From JAFARZ01 sp036490795 (lineage in GTDB: Bacteria > Actinomycetota > Actinomycetes > Streptosporangiales > Streptosporangiaceae): a DNA stretch of 26,409 bases. The notes beneath the pieces were generated by a model, which searched no databases, was not told the origin of the DNA, and was given only the letters and a program-made list of their open reading frames with translations. Position 1 is the first letter of the stretch, and the number at the start of each line of letters is the position of its first letter. Shown here piece after piece: positions 6,433 to 14,144 of this stretch. The stretch covers positions 1-26,409 of the forward strand of contig DASXDG010000076.1 in assembly GCA_036490795.1 (NCBI GenBank). Reading direction: 5' to 3'. A program made the translations under genes and the position numbers.

Positions 6433-7745
6433 GCCCGCCGAGCCCAGAGGTGGCCCTGGTGCGAGCTCATCTAATAAATACTGCCGCCGAGATCGCCGCG
6501 CTTGGCGACAGCGCGCCGCGGGCGGCACGCGATCCGGTCAGCCTGCCGGTGATCCGCGCCTGGCTCGACGCGATCGGCGGATCCGCTCCGGCGCAGGACA
6601 TGGCGCCGCCGTCGATGATCCAGGTCTGGACGATGCCCGGGCTGCACGGCGTGCGCGGCGACGACGACCCGCTCTGGACGATGATCCAGATGCTCGACGA
6701 TGCCGGGTACACCTCGATCGTCGCGACCAACTGTGACCAGGAGTACCTGCGGTACCTGAAGGTGGGCGAGGAGCTGACCGTGCGCGCCCGCCTGCTTGAC
6801 GTCGTCGGTCCCAAGCGCACCGCCCTCGGCGAGGGCTATTTCGTCACCACCCGCAGCACCTGGTACTCCGGCGACGAACCCGTCGCCACCATGGACTTCC
6901 GCGTCCTCAAATTCGCCCCCCAGACTGGGTCGATTGCGCGATCGACTCCGCTGGAGCGGGTCGATCGCGCAATCGACCAGCCTGGGAACGCGCCCGTCAT
7001 GCGCCCGTTGGTGTCACCGGACACGGAGTTCTTCTGGACGGGCACGCGCGCGGGGGAGTTGCGCATCCAGCACTGCGCGTCGTGCGGGGCGTTGCGGCAT
7101 CCGCCGGGGCCGATGTGCCCGGCCTGCGGCGAGCCGGCCACCGGGGCGTACCAGGTGGCGGAAGGCACCGGCGAGGTGTACAGCTACGTCGTGCACCACC
7201 ATCCGCCGGTGCCGGGCAAGACGCCGCCGTTCGTGGTCGCGCTGGTCCAGCTGCCGGAAGGCGTGCGGATCATGGGCGGACTGTTCGGGGTGCCGGCCGC
7301 GGATGTCGAGATCGGCATGCCGGTCCGCGTCTGGTTCGAGCGCGCCGACGACGAGCTGACCCTGCCCGCCTGGCGCCCGGCCGGGCCGGGCGTACTGCCC
7401 GCGGAGCAGATCGACGTGACCACCACGTTCGTGATCTCCACGGCGCTGGCCACTCGCGACTTCCAGGACGTGCACCACGACCGCGACGCGGCGGTCAGGC
7501 GCGGTTCCAAGGACATCTTCCTGAACATCCTCACCACCACCGGCCTGGTACAGCGATACGTGAGCGACTGGGCGGGACCGGATGCCGTGATCAAGAGCCT
7601 CAAGATCAGGCTCGGCGTCCCGTGCTACGCCGGCGACCGGCTCACGTTCACCGGCCATGACGCCGGCCACGGCGAAATAAGGGTCACCGGTTCCTGCGGC
7701 CTCGGCGACCACGTGACCGCCACCGTCCAGCTGGAGCGCGCATGA
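6429..7745 (+). CDS. chsH2-chsH1: ChsH2-ChsH1 fusion: steroid enoyl-CoA hydratase with DUF35 domain
   Basis: One 438-residue polypeptide covers what are two genes (chsH2, chsH1) in M. tuberculosis. Residues 1-163 are the non-catalytic MaoC-like hotdog of ChsH2. Residues 190-322 are DUF35 with a four-Cys zinc ribbon (C216, C219, C230, C233), the part that in other actinomycetes partners Ltp2. Residues 325-438 match ChsH1 closely (FVISTALATRDFQDVHHDRD; GSKDIFLNILT; TGLVQRYVSDWAGP), including the catalytic Asp344 and His349 of the D-x5-H hydratase pattern. It hydrates the enoyl-CoA made by ChsE1-ChsE2, and DUF35 then supports retro-aldol cleavage with Ltp2. ATG 6429 overlaps the chsE2 stop; an upstream ATG at 6315 lies inside chsE2 and is rejected. 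The linker (167-184) is encoded by a long palindrome. No stop, start or frame break appears at the ChsH2/ChsH1 junction. Confidence 0.93.
   Translation: MSPPSPEVALVRAHLINTAAEIAALGDSAPRAARDPVSLPVIRAWLDAIGGSAPAQDMAPPSMIQVWTMPGLHGVRGDDDPLWTMIQMLDDAGYTSIVATNCDQEYLRYLKVGEELTVRARLLDVVGPKRTALGEGYFVTTRSTWYSGDEPVATMDFRVLKFAPQTGSIARSTPLERVDRAIDQPGNAPVMRPLVSPDTEFFWTGTRAGELRIQHCASCGALRHPPGPMCPACGEPATGAYQVAEGTGEVYSYVVHHHPPVPGKTPPFVVALVQLPEGVRIMGGLFGVPAADVEIGMPVRVWFERADDELTLPAWRPAGPGVLPAEQIDVTTTFVISTALATRDFQDVHHDRDAAVRRGSKDIFLNILTTTGLVQRYVSDWAGPDAVIKSLKIRLGVPCYAGDRLTFTGHDAGHGEIRVTGSCGLGDHVTATVQLERA
6928..6978. repeat. Perfect 18-bp inverted repeat within the chsH linker
   Basis: GGTCGATTGCGCGATCGA (6928-6945) and its exact reverse complement (6961-6978) flank a 15-nt spacer that itself contains CCGCT/AGCGG. 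The whole element encodes residues 167-184, between the hotdog and DUF35 domains, in frame. It looks like an inserted palindromic unit rather than sequence conserved for protein reasons. Confidence 0.9.
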
Positions 7746-8896
7746 GCGGGGCCGCCATCGTCGGCATCGGCGCCACCGAATTCTCCAAGAACTCCGGTCG
7801 CAGCGAGTTGCGCCTGGCCGCCGAGGCGGTCCGTGCCGCGCTCGCCGACGCTGGCCTCACGCCAGGAGAGGTCAACGGCCTGGTCACGTTCGCCATGGAC
7901 AGCAACGCCGAGGTCGCGGTCGCGCGCGAGCTGGGCGTGGGGGAGCTGACGTTCTTCAGCCAGATCGGGTACGGCGGCGGCGCCGCGTGCGCGACCGTGC
8001 ACCAGGCCGCGATGGCGGTACTGACCGGCGCGGCCGACGTGGTGGTCTGCTACCGGGCGCTGAACGAGCGGTCCGGCCGGCGGTTCGGCCGGGTGGCGAC
8101 GGGCGCGGTCTCGATGCCGACCAGCGGCGGCATCGACAACGGCTGGCACTACCCGATGGGCCTGGCCACGCCGGCCGCGACGGTGGCCATGCCGGCCCGG
8201 AGGTACATGCATGAGACGGGTGCCACCAGCGAGGACTTCGGCCGGGTCGCGGTCGCGGACAGGAAGCACGCCGCGACGAACCCGAACGCCTGGTTCTACC
8301 GCAAGCCGATCACGCTCGACGAGCATCAGGAATCCCGCTGGATCGTCGAACCGCTGCGTCTGCTCGACTGCTGCCAGGAAAGCGACGGCGCCGTCGCCCT
8401 GGTGATCACGAGCGAAGCCAAGGCCCGTGACCTGCCGCGCCGCCCGGTGATCATCACGGCCGCCGCGCAGGGCTCGGGCCCGGACCAGTTCACGATGACC
8501 AGCTACTACCGTGCCGGCCTGGCCTCGCTGCCCGAGATGGGCGTGGTGGCCAGGCAACTCTGGCGCCAGTCCGGGATGAACCCGCAAGACATCAGGACCG
8601 CGATCCTGTACGACCACTTCACCCCGTACGTGCTCATGCAGCTGGAAGAACTGGGGTTCTGCGGGCGAGGCGAGGCGCGCCACTTCATCGCCGGCGGCGC
8701 GATCGAACTCGGCGGGCGGCTGCCGCTCAACCCGCACGGCGGCCAGCTCGGCGAGGCCTATATCCACGGCATGAACGGCATCGCCGAAGCGGTCCGGCAG
8801 GTCCGCGGCACGTCGGTCAACCAGGTCCCCGGCGACGGTCCGGTCCTGGTCACCGCCGGCACCGGCGTTCCCACCAGCGGCCTGATCCTGAACTGA
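7742..8896 (+). CDS. ltp2: Steroid side-chain aldolase, thiolase fold (Ltp2)
   Basis: A 384-residue thiolase-like protein that closes the igr-type operon in the same place as ltp2 of M. tuberculosis. Ltp2 enzymes perform a retro-aldol cleavage of the hydroxylated side-chain CoA ester, releasing propionyl-CoA and the 17-keto steroid, and need the DUF35 partner supplied here by the chsH product. Tyr290 (AILYDHF) and Tyr340 (GEAYIHGMNG) are 50 residues apart, the same spacing as the two essential Tyr residues I recall for the Thermomonospora curvata enzyme (294 and 344). The N-terminal thiolase half has MSGAAIVGIGATEFSKNSGRS-like start and IGYGGGAACATVHQA. It overlaps chsH by 4 nt (ATGA), so the two partners are translationally coupled. 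Confidence 0.94.
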   Translation: MSGAAIVGIGATEFSKNSGRSELRLAAEAVRAALADAGLTPGEVNGLVTFAMDSNAEVAVARELGVGELTFFSQIGYGGGAACATVHQAAMAVLTGAADVVVCYRALNERSGRRFGRVATGAVSMPTSGGIDNGWHYPMGLATPAATVAMPARRYMHETGATSEDFGRVAVADRKHAATNPNAWFYRKPITLDEHQESRWIVEPLRLLDCCQESDGAVALVITSEAKARDLPRRPVIITAAAQGSGPDQFTMTSYYRAGLASLPEMGVVARQLWRQSGMNPQDIRTAILYDHFTPYVLMQLEELGFCGRGEARHFIAGGAIELGGRLPLNPHGGQLGEAYIHGMNGIAEAVRQVRGTSVNQVPGDGPVLVTAGTGVPTSGLILN

Positions 8897-8918
8897 GGCG
8901 TCAGTTTCGGGCGGCGTG

Positions 8919-8938
8919 CGGGGCCGCCGGCGGCCCCG
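8919..8938. terminator. GC-rich palindrome after ltp2
   Basis: CGGGGCCGCC is followed directly by its reverse complement, a 20-bp perfect palindrome 22 nt after the ltp2 stop. No T-run follows, so it is only a candidate terminator. The rest of 8897-9054 shows nothing definite. Confidence 0.45.
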
Positions 8939-9054
8939 GACGGGCGCGATGGCGTCATTGTGATCCGCGTTCGCGTGCATCGGGGGTCCGGCCGGCATAC
9001 GGTAGTTGCTTAAGCACGTTCACTGACCGGGTCAGCAACGCATTCCGGGGTGCC

Positions 9055-11295
9055 ATGGCAGCGATCGAACTGGACCGCCGAAGCGGCAACTTGCCCGCCG
9101 ACGTGACTAGGTTCATCGGCCGGTCCCGGGACCTGGAGCAGGTCAGGGACGCGCTCGGCCGGTATCGGCTGGTCACGTTGCGCGGCGTCGGCGGTGTCGG
9201 CAAGACCCGGCTCGCGCTCCAGGTGGGCGCCACGGCTAGGCGCTCGTTCGACGACGGCGTCTGGCTGGTCGAGCTGTCGTCGCTGCGAAACACCGAACTG
9301 CTTGCCCGCACCGTCGCCGCCGCTCTCGGTGTGCCCGACCAGGGCGCGGGCGACCCGCTCGACCTGCTCGCCGACTACCTGGCCGACCGGCACCTGCTGC
9401 TGATCCTGGACACCTGCGAGCACCTGATCGACGGGTGCGCGCTATTGTGCGAGGTGCTGCTGCGGGCCGCGCCCCGGCTGCGGATCCTGGCGACAAGCCG
9501 TGAGCCGCTGGGCGTGATGGGGGAGCGGGCGCTGCTCGTTTCTCCCCTGGACGTGCCCGCCGACGACTCGGACACGAAGACCGACGCCGTGCGGCTGTTC
9601 CTCGACCGGGCCGAGGCGATGGTGGCCGGTTTCGCGCTCACCTCCGCCAACCAGGCGGCCGTGGCCCGCCTGTGCCGGCAGCTTGACGGGATCCCGCTGG
9701 CGCTCGAACTGGCCGCGGTCAGGCTACGCGCGATGTCGATCGACCAGATCCTGGCCAGGATCGATGACCGCTTCCGGTTCCTCGGCACCGCCAGGGGCAC
9801 CGAGAACCGGCATCAGACGCTGCGCGCCGCCGTGGACTGGAGTTACGAGCTGTGCACGCCGGAGGAACGGCAGTTGTGGGCCCGGCTGTCGGTGTTCCCC
9901 GGTGACTTCGACCTGGAGGCGGCGGAGAACGTCTGCGACACCGGTGTCGACGTGCTCGGCAGGCTGGTGGACAAGTCGATCGTGCTATGTGAGCAGGACG
10001 GGAGCCGGTACCGGCTGCTCGACACGCTGCGCGAGTACGGCGCCGAGCAGCTCACCGAGGCGGACGAGCTCAGCCGCCGCCACGCCGGCTACTACCTTCA
10101 GCTGGCCGGGCAGGCCAGTGGCTTCGGCCCCGAGCAGGTCCGCTGGCTGAACCGGCTGCAGCAGGAGACGCACAATCTGCGGGTCGCGATGGACTACTGC
10201 TACCGCACCGCGGGCCAGCAGGACAACGGCCTGCGGCTGACCGTGCTGCTGCGCCATTACTGGCTCATCCGCGGCCTGTTCACCGAGGGCCGCCGCTGGC
10301 ACGACCTGGCCATTGCGCTGGACCGCCGGACCAGGGACGGCGCGTGGGCGCTATACGGCGCGGCGGTGCTGGCGGTGCAGCAGGGGGACTTCGGGGCGGC
10401 GAACCCGCTGCTGGACCGGGCCGGCGAACTGGCCGCCGAAGTCGCCGACGAGGACCTAGCGGCACAAGTCCTGGTCGGCCGCGGCATGGCGCTGTTCCAC
10501 TCCGGTGACCTGGAAGGCGGGATCGGCTGGTACGAGCAGGCACTGGCCGGGCTCAGCAAGACCGGCTACGCCGAGCCGTTCGCACTGTCCGCGCTGCCCC
10601 GCCTGGCGACCGCGTGCTTCCTGTGCGGCCAGATCGAGCGCGCGATCGGCCTGTGCGAGCAGGCGCTGGTGCTGAGCGACGAACTGGGCGATGCCTGGAA
10701 CCGTGGCTCGGCGCTGTGGGTGCGCGGTGCCGCCCGCTGGGCGAGTGGCGAAACCGAACTCGCCATCGCGGACACCTTAGCCTCGCTCGAGGTCAAGGAA
10801 ACGCTCGGCGACCTGCACAGCATCACCCAGTCGATCGACCTGCTCGCCGTCTGCCTGGCCACCAAGGGTGAGTTCGTCCGCGCCGCCGAACTGTCCGGCG
10901 CGGGCGACGCGCTGTGGGAGATGCTCGGCACGCCCGCCCAGGCCGGCCCGCACTACGCGGAGGCCAGGCGGATGGGTGCCGACCTGTGCCGGGCCGGGCT
11001 CGGCGATGAGCGGTTCGAGGCGGCGCACCGGCACGGGAAGAGCCTGCCGGTGGCCGAGGCCATCGCGCTCGCGAAGGGGGAGGCCGGTTCGCCGGAGCCG
11101 ACCGCGGTGAACCCGCTGACCAAACGCGAGCTGGAGATCGCGGGCCTGGTGACCCTGGGGCTCGGCAACCGCGAGATCGCCGAGCGCCTAGTGCTGTCCA
11201 AGCGCACGATCGACGCCCACATCGAGCACATCTTCACCAAGCTGGGGTTCAGCTCGCGCGTGCAACTGGCCGGCTGGTTCAGCCAGCGCGAATGA
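9055..11295 (+). CDS. Large LuxR-type ATPase transcriptional regulator (AfsR/LAL-like)
   Basis: A 746-residue regulator with three parts. The N-terminal part is an NB-ARC/AAA-like ATPase with a FIGRSRDLEQV opening, Walker A GVGGVGKT (44-51), Walker B LLLILDTCEHL (about 117-127) and the sensor ATSREPLG. The middle (about 340-640) is helical and TPR-like, as in sensor arms of this class. The last 60 residues form a LuxR/FixJ HTH (NPLTKRELEIAGLVTLGLGN; KRTIDAHIEHIFTKLG). Such proteins are ATP-dependent activators that oligomerise on binding an inducer. It follows the side-chain operon on the same strand after a 158-nt gap and may have its own promoter. Regulation of steroid genes is possible but not shown. 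ATG 9055 is chosen because the conserved region begins about 15 residues later. The inducer is unknown. Confidence 0.9.
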   Translation: MAAIELDRRSGNLPADVTRFIGRSRDLEQVRDALGRYRLVTLRGVGGVGKTRLALQVGATARRSFDDGVWLVELSSLRNTELLARTVAAALGVPDQGAGDPLDLLADYLADRHLLLILDTCEHLIDGCALLCEVLLRAAPRLRILATSREPLGVMGERALLVSPLDVPADDSDTKTDAVRLFLDRAEAMVAGFALTSANQAAVARLCRQLDGIPLALELAAVRLRAMSIDQILARIDDRFRFLGTARGTENRHQTLRAAVDWSYELCTPEERQLWARLSVFPGDFDLEAAENVCDTGVDVLGRLVDKSIVLCEQDGSRYRLLDTLREYGAEQLTEADELSRRHAGYYLQLAGQASGFGPEQVRWLNRLQQETHNLRVAMDYCYRTAGQQDNGLRLTVLLRHYWLIRGLFTEGRRWHDLAIALDRRTRDGAWALYGAAVLAVQQGDFGAANPLLDRAGELAAEVADEDLAAQVLVGRGMALFHSGDLEGGIGWYEQALAGLSKTGYAEPFALSALPRLATACFLCGQIERAIGLCEQALVLSDELGDAWNRGSALWVRGAARWASGETELAIADTLASLEVKETLGDLHSITQSIDLLAVCLATKGEFVRAAELSGAGDALWEMLGTPAQAGPHYAEARRMGADLCRAGLGDERFEAAHRHGKSLPVAEAIALAKGEAGSPEPTAVNPLTKRELEIAGLVTLGLGNREIAERLVLSKRTIDAHIEHIFTKLGFSSRVQLAGWFSQRE

Positions 11296-11335
11296 ACCAG
11301 CGGCTACTCCAGCCGCAGGGCACGTCGCGCATCCG

Positions 11336-11455
11336 GCCGGCCTGCTGCTCCGCGCTGATCACGCCGGGTATCTCGAACAGCAGGTCTTCCTTGCCGCGGA
11401 TGTGGTGGTACAGCGACGCTTTCTGCACGCCGAGCGGCTGGGCCAGCTCGCGGCC
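11336..11455 (-). pseudogene. Fragment of a TetR-family regulator (HTH only)
   Basis: On the minus strand, 40 codons read RELAQPLGVQKASLYHHI..GKEDLLFEI, which is the recognition-helix region of a TetR repressor. There is no N-terminal helix before it and no ligand-binding domain after it; the frame runs into unrelated residues and stops at 11279. This is a remnant. Its 5' side abuts the 5'-truncated phosphotransferase on the other strand, as a deletion across a divergent gene pair would leave. Confidence 0.75.
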
Positions 11456-11911
11456 CGGAGGCCGCCGCAGGCCGGCGCCAGCGTGGTGCACGGTGACTAT
11501 CGCCCGGACAACACGATCATCGGTCCCGGCCGTCCCCATATCGCGGCCATCATCGACTGGGAACTGCCGACGCTGGGGGATCCGCTCACCGATCTCGGCA
11601 TGCTGCTCACCTGCTGGCACGATCTAGGTGACACCGAGCGCGAACGAATCCCGGTCGCCGCCGGGCTGACCGCGCACGAGGGCTTCCCCGATAGCCATCA
11701 GGTCGCGGAACGCTACGCACAGCTCACCGGACGTGATCTGTCCCAGCTGCCGTTTTACCGGGCATTGAGCTGCATGAAACTGGCCGTCATCCTCGAAGGC
11801 GTGCGGGTAAGGCACAGCAGCGGGCACACCGTCAGTGCTGGCTACGACGCTGTCGGCGACCCTGTTCCCGCCCTGGTCGCGGCCGGCTTGCGGATTCTGC
11901 CGCGGCCCTGA
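11402..11911 (+). pseudogene. 5'-truncated aminoglycoside phosphotransferase-like (APH family) gene
   Basis: From about 11483 the frame encodes the C-terminal lobe of an APH/choline-kinase-type phosphotransferase. It has the catalytic loop HGDYRPDN (H-x-D-x4-N pattern), then IIDWE, where the Asp binds metal, and LGDPLTDLGML. Such proteins often sit beside acyl-CoA dehydrogenases in actinomycete lipid and steroid clusters, with unproven substrates. The ATP-binding N-lobe (about 150-180 residues) is missing; the first 27 codons of the open frame are simply antisense to the tetR fragment. A 169-residue product could be made from ATG 11402 but should not bind ATP properly. I call it a pseudogene; a very compact kinase-like protein is less likely. 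Confidence 0.78.
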
Positions 11912-11996
11912 AAACACGCGTGTCGGTACGCGCCTTTTCGGTGCGAGTTCGTTATGGTCCCGTTTACTGATGCCATACGCGGATAGAGGGGGTCCC

Positions 11997-12119
11997 ATGG
12001 TTCAGAACAGTCCTGAAGTCGTCGACAGGGAGGAGCAGCTCGACGCCCGTCTGGCTGAGCTGCTGCGAATCATGCACCGCGATCATCTGGATCTGCAGGA
12101 GGTCGAGCCCGGTTCATAA
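11997..12119 (+). CDS. 40-residue hypothetical protein
   Basis: A short frame reads MVQNSPEVVDREEQLDARLAE-type sequence and ends in EVEPGS. It is acidic and probably one amphipathic helix, with Leu spaced every three or four residues. ATG 11997 follows AGAGGGGG at good distance, which is the best argument that it is translated. Its stop overlaps the convergent kstD stop by a few bases. I do not recognise a family. The frame extends upstream to 11835, but that part reads as non-coding sequence. It could be a small protein or chance. Confidence 0.5.
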   Translation: MVQNSPEVVDREEQLDARLAELLRIMHRDHLDLQEVEPGS

Positions 12120-13793
12120 GCTGCGCGGACCGGCCATGTCGTGCGCCGCCATGTCGTTGGCGGCCAGGTAGCCGAACGTCATGGCCGGCCCGATCGTAGC
12201 CCCGGCCCCCGCGTAGCTGTGCCCCATGACGGCGGCGCTCACGTTGCCCGCCGCGTACAGGCCCGCTATCACCGAGCCGTCCTCGCGCAGGACGCGGGCA
12301 TCCGCGTCGGTCACCAGGCCGCCCTTGGTACCCAGGTCGCCAGGCATGATCTTGACCGCGTAGAACGGCGGCTTGACCAGAGCCGCGAGGTTGGGGTTCG
12401 GCATGACGCGGGGATCGCCGTAGTACCTGTCGTAGGCGGAGTCACCGCGGCGGAAGTCCTCGTCCGTGCCGGTCCTCGCGAAATCGTTGAACCGGGTGAC
12501 GGTCTTGCCGAGCGCCTCGGCGTCGACGCCGATCGAGGCGGCGAGTTCGGCCAGCGACGGTGCCTGGAACACGGTGCCGGCCGCGTACCAGCGCCGGGAG
12601 AAACGGCGGCGGGGTGGCTGGCCAGCGAACACGTACGTGTCCCGGTAGCGCTGGTCGAAGATCAGCCAGGAGGGCACGAACGGAACCTCCGGCTCGTACA
12701 TCGCGTGCACCGCGTCCACGTACGGCGCGCACTCGTTCACGTACCGCTGGCCCGCCGCGTTGACCATGAGGCTGCCGGGCAGGTTGCGCTCGCCCAGGCA
12801 GAAGTACGGGCCGCCGGGCAGCGGGATCGTCGGCCCCCACCACGCGTCGTCCATCAGCGCCAGCGCGGCGCCGGCTTTCCTGCCCGCGCCGATACCGTCC
12901 CCGGTGTTCCCCGGCGACCCGGTCGTCCACTCGGTGCCGATCGGCTCCCGCTGGTACTGCTTGCGCATGGCCTGGTTGCGTTCGAAACCACCGCAGGCGA
13001 GCAGCACGCCGAGCCGGGCCGTGATCGTCACGGCATCGCCGTCGCGGGTCACCTCAACCCCGGTGACCCGGCCCTCCTCGTCCTGAACCAGCCCGGTCAT
13101 CGGAGCGTCCAGCCACACCGGAACGCCGCTGTCCATCAGGCCGGCCCGCATTCCGGCGGCCAGCGCCTGGCCGAGGCTGAGCATCCGCTGACCGAGTAGC
13201 CTGCGCCGCGCTAGCCGCCAGGCGATCTTGGCGGCGGCCAGCATGGCGCGCGGATGCCGCGGCCCGAGGATCGCCCACCGGTAGTCGCACTGCATGACCG
13301 CCATGCCGTCCGGAACCGGCAGGTACGGCTTGTTCAGCCGGGAGAGTTCGGCACCGAGCCGGTTCGCGTTGAACGGCACCGGCTCGACGCTGCGCCCGGC
13401 CGCGACGCCTCCGGGCGCCTCGGGATAGTAGTCGGCGTAACCGGGCACCCAGGTGAGCTTCACCGGGGTGCGGGCGAGGATGAGGTCGATCATGGCGGCG
13501 CAGTTGCCGAGGTAGGCGTCGCGCCGCTCCTGTGACACGTCGTCCCCGGAGACGAATGCCAGGTACTCCCGCGCCATGTCCGGCGTATCGCGGACACCCG
13601 CCTTGCCGAGCACCGCGTTGCCAGGAGCCCAGATCCCGCCGCCGGAACGAGCCGTGGAGCCGCCGAAGTACCCGGTCTTCTCCAGCACGATGGCCGTCTT
13701 GCCCAGCTGGGCCGCGGTCAGCGCGGCGGTCATCCCGGCAGCTCCGCTGCCCACGATGACGATGTCGTACTCGTGCTGCTCCCGCTCCGTCAT
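12114..13793 (-). CDS. kstD: 3-ketosteroid delta-1-dehydrogenase (KstD)
   Basis: A 559-residue FAD enzyme that introduces the C1-C2 double bond in ring A of 3-ketosteroids, the step that together with 9-alpha hydroxylation opens ring B. The FAD-binding N-terminus is VIVGSGAAGMTAAL (12-25) with GYFGGSTARSGGGIW following. Tyr119 (PGYADYYPE) falls at the same number as a catalytic Tyr of the Rhodococcus enzyme; Tyr330 (GGPYFCLGERN) and Tyr478 (PPFYAVKIMPGDLGTKGG) are likely the other two. C-terminal FAD contacts lie in GLYAAGNVSAAVMGHSYAGAGATIGPA-type sequence. ATG 13793 has GGGG a few bases upstream, and a KstR-like operator ends 10 nt before it. Length fits the family (about 510-565). It is transcribed alone, away from ksh and hsa. 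Confidence 0.95.
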   Translation of the reverse strand: MTEREQHEYDIVIVGSGAAGMTAALTAAQLGKTAIVLEKTGYFGGSTARSGGGIWAPGNAVLGKAGVRDTPDMAREYLAFVSGDDVSQERRDAYLGNCAAMIDLILARTPVKLTWVPGYADYYPEAPGGVAAGRSVEPVPFNANRLGAELSRLNKPYLPVPDGMAVMQCDYRWAILGPRHPRAMLAAAKIAWRLARRRLLGQRMLSLGQALAAGMRAGLMDSGVPVWLDAPMTGLVQDEEGRVTGVEVTRDGDAVTITARLGVLLACGGFERNQAMRKQYQREPIGTEWTTGSPGNTGDGIGAGRKAGAALALMDDAWWGPTIPLPGGPYFCLGERNLPGSLMVNAAGQRYVNECAPYVDAVHAMYEPEVPFVPSWLIFDQRYRDTYVFAGQPPRRRFSRRWYAAGTVFQAPSLAELAASIGVDAEALGKTVTRFNDFARTGTDEDFRRGDSAYDRYYGDPRVMPNPNLAALVKPPFYAVKIMPGDLGTKGGLVTDADARVLREDGSVIAGLYAAGNVSAAVMGHSYAGAGATIGPAMTFGYLAANDMAAHDMAGPRSL

Positions 13794-13803
13794 GCCCCAA
13801 TAC

Positions 13804-13817
13804 TAGAACACGTTCCA
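13804..13817. promoter_or_regulatory. KstR-like operator upstream of kstD
   Basis: TAGAACACGTTCCA is a full match to TnnAACnnGTTnnA, with 10 nt between it and the kstD ATG on the minus strand. A repressor here would cover the start region of transcription. Confidence 0.85.
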
Positions 13818-13850
13818 GTTTTTGCATCCCCTGCCCGCTCGCTCGCGTCA

Positions 13851-13945
13851 AAGGGGCCCGAGGCGCCTCAGCCCCCTAACTGCCAAGGGGGCCCGCGCGC
13901 CGCAAGCCCCCGCCCAAGGGGGCCCGCGCGCCGCGAGCCTCCATG
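13851..13945 (+). repeat. Three imperfect tandem repeats of about 31-34 bp
   Basis: Units begin AAGGGGCCCG (13851), AAGGGGGCCCGCGCGCCG (13885) and again AAGGGGGCCCGCGCGCCG (13916). They lie in the 5' gap between kstD and the sigma-factor gene. Confidence 0.7.
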
Positions 13946-13949
13946 GGCC

Positions 13950-14033
13950 GGCCGCCTCGGGTCGGCCGCCTCGGGTCGGGCGCCGCGGGCCGGCCGCCTC
14001 GGGTCGGGCGCCTCGGGTCGGGCGGGCCGAGTC
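13950..14033 (+). repeat. Six 14-bp tandem repeats, GGCCGCCTCGGGTC
   Basis: Units 1, 2 and 4 are identical (13950, 13964, 13992); units 3, 5 and 6 differ at a few bases. The tract then decays into G-rich sequence up to about 14080. With the preceding repeats it fills the 314-nt gap between the kstD operator and the sigma-factor promoter. An open frame runs through it but encodes only Arg/Gly/Ala-rich sequence, so I regard it as non-coding. Confidence 0.8.
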
Positions 14034-14110
14034 GGGACGGGGCGGGCGGAGTCGGGGCGGGCGGGGCGAGGCTTGTCGGGTGCGGGGGTTGCGATTTGGC
14101 TTCGGACGAC

Positions 14111-14137
14111 CCATCCGGAGGCGGGTCGGCGTCGAAT
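14111..14137 (+). promoter_or_regulatory. SigK-like promoter of sigK-rskA
   Basis: CCATCC (14111-14116), 15 nt, then TCGAAT (14132-14137). The published mycobacterial SigK consensus is CCATCC / CCGAAT. Seven nucleotides separate the -10 from ATG 14145, so transcription would start at the start codon itself. The same layout occurs at 17631-17605. Confidence 0.7.
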
Positions 14138-14144
14138 GTGGCGT

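Noticed and set aside
9008..9024. Possible KstR half-site (AAGCACGTTCA) upstream of the LAL regulator
   Set aside because: Only one half fits the consensus, which is too weak to call.
12141..13199. 352-codon plus-strand frame opposite kstD
   Set aside because: It mirrors kstD and has the Arg/His/Gly-rich composition of antisense frames in high-GC DNA.
13773..14144. N-terminal extension of the sigma factor by 124 codons
   Set aside because: The extension is encoded by minisatellite repeats, reads as Arg/Gly/Ala low complexity and contains the promoter.
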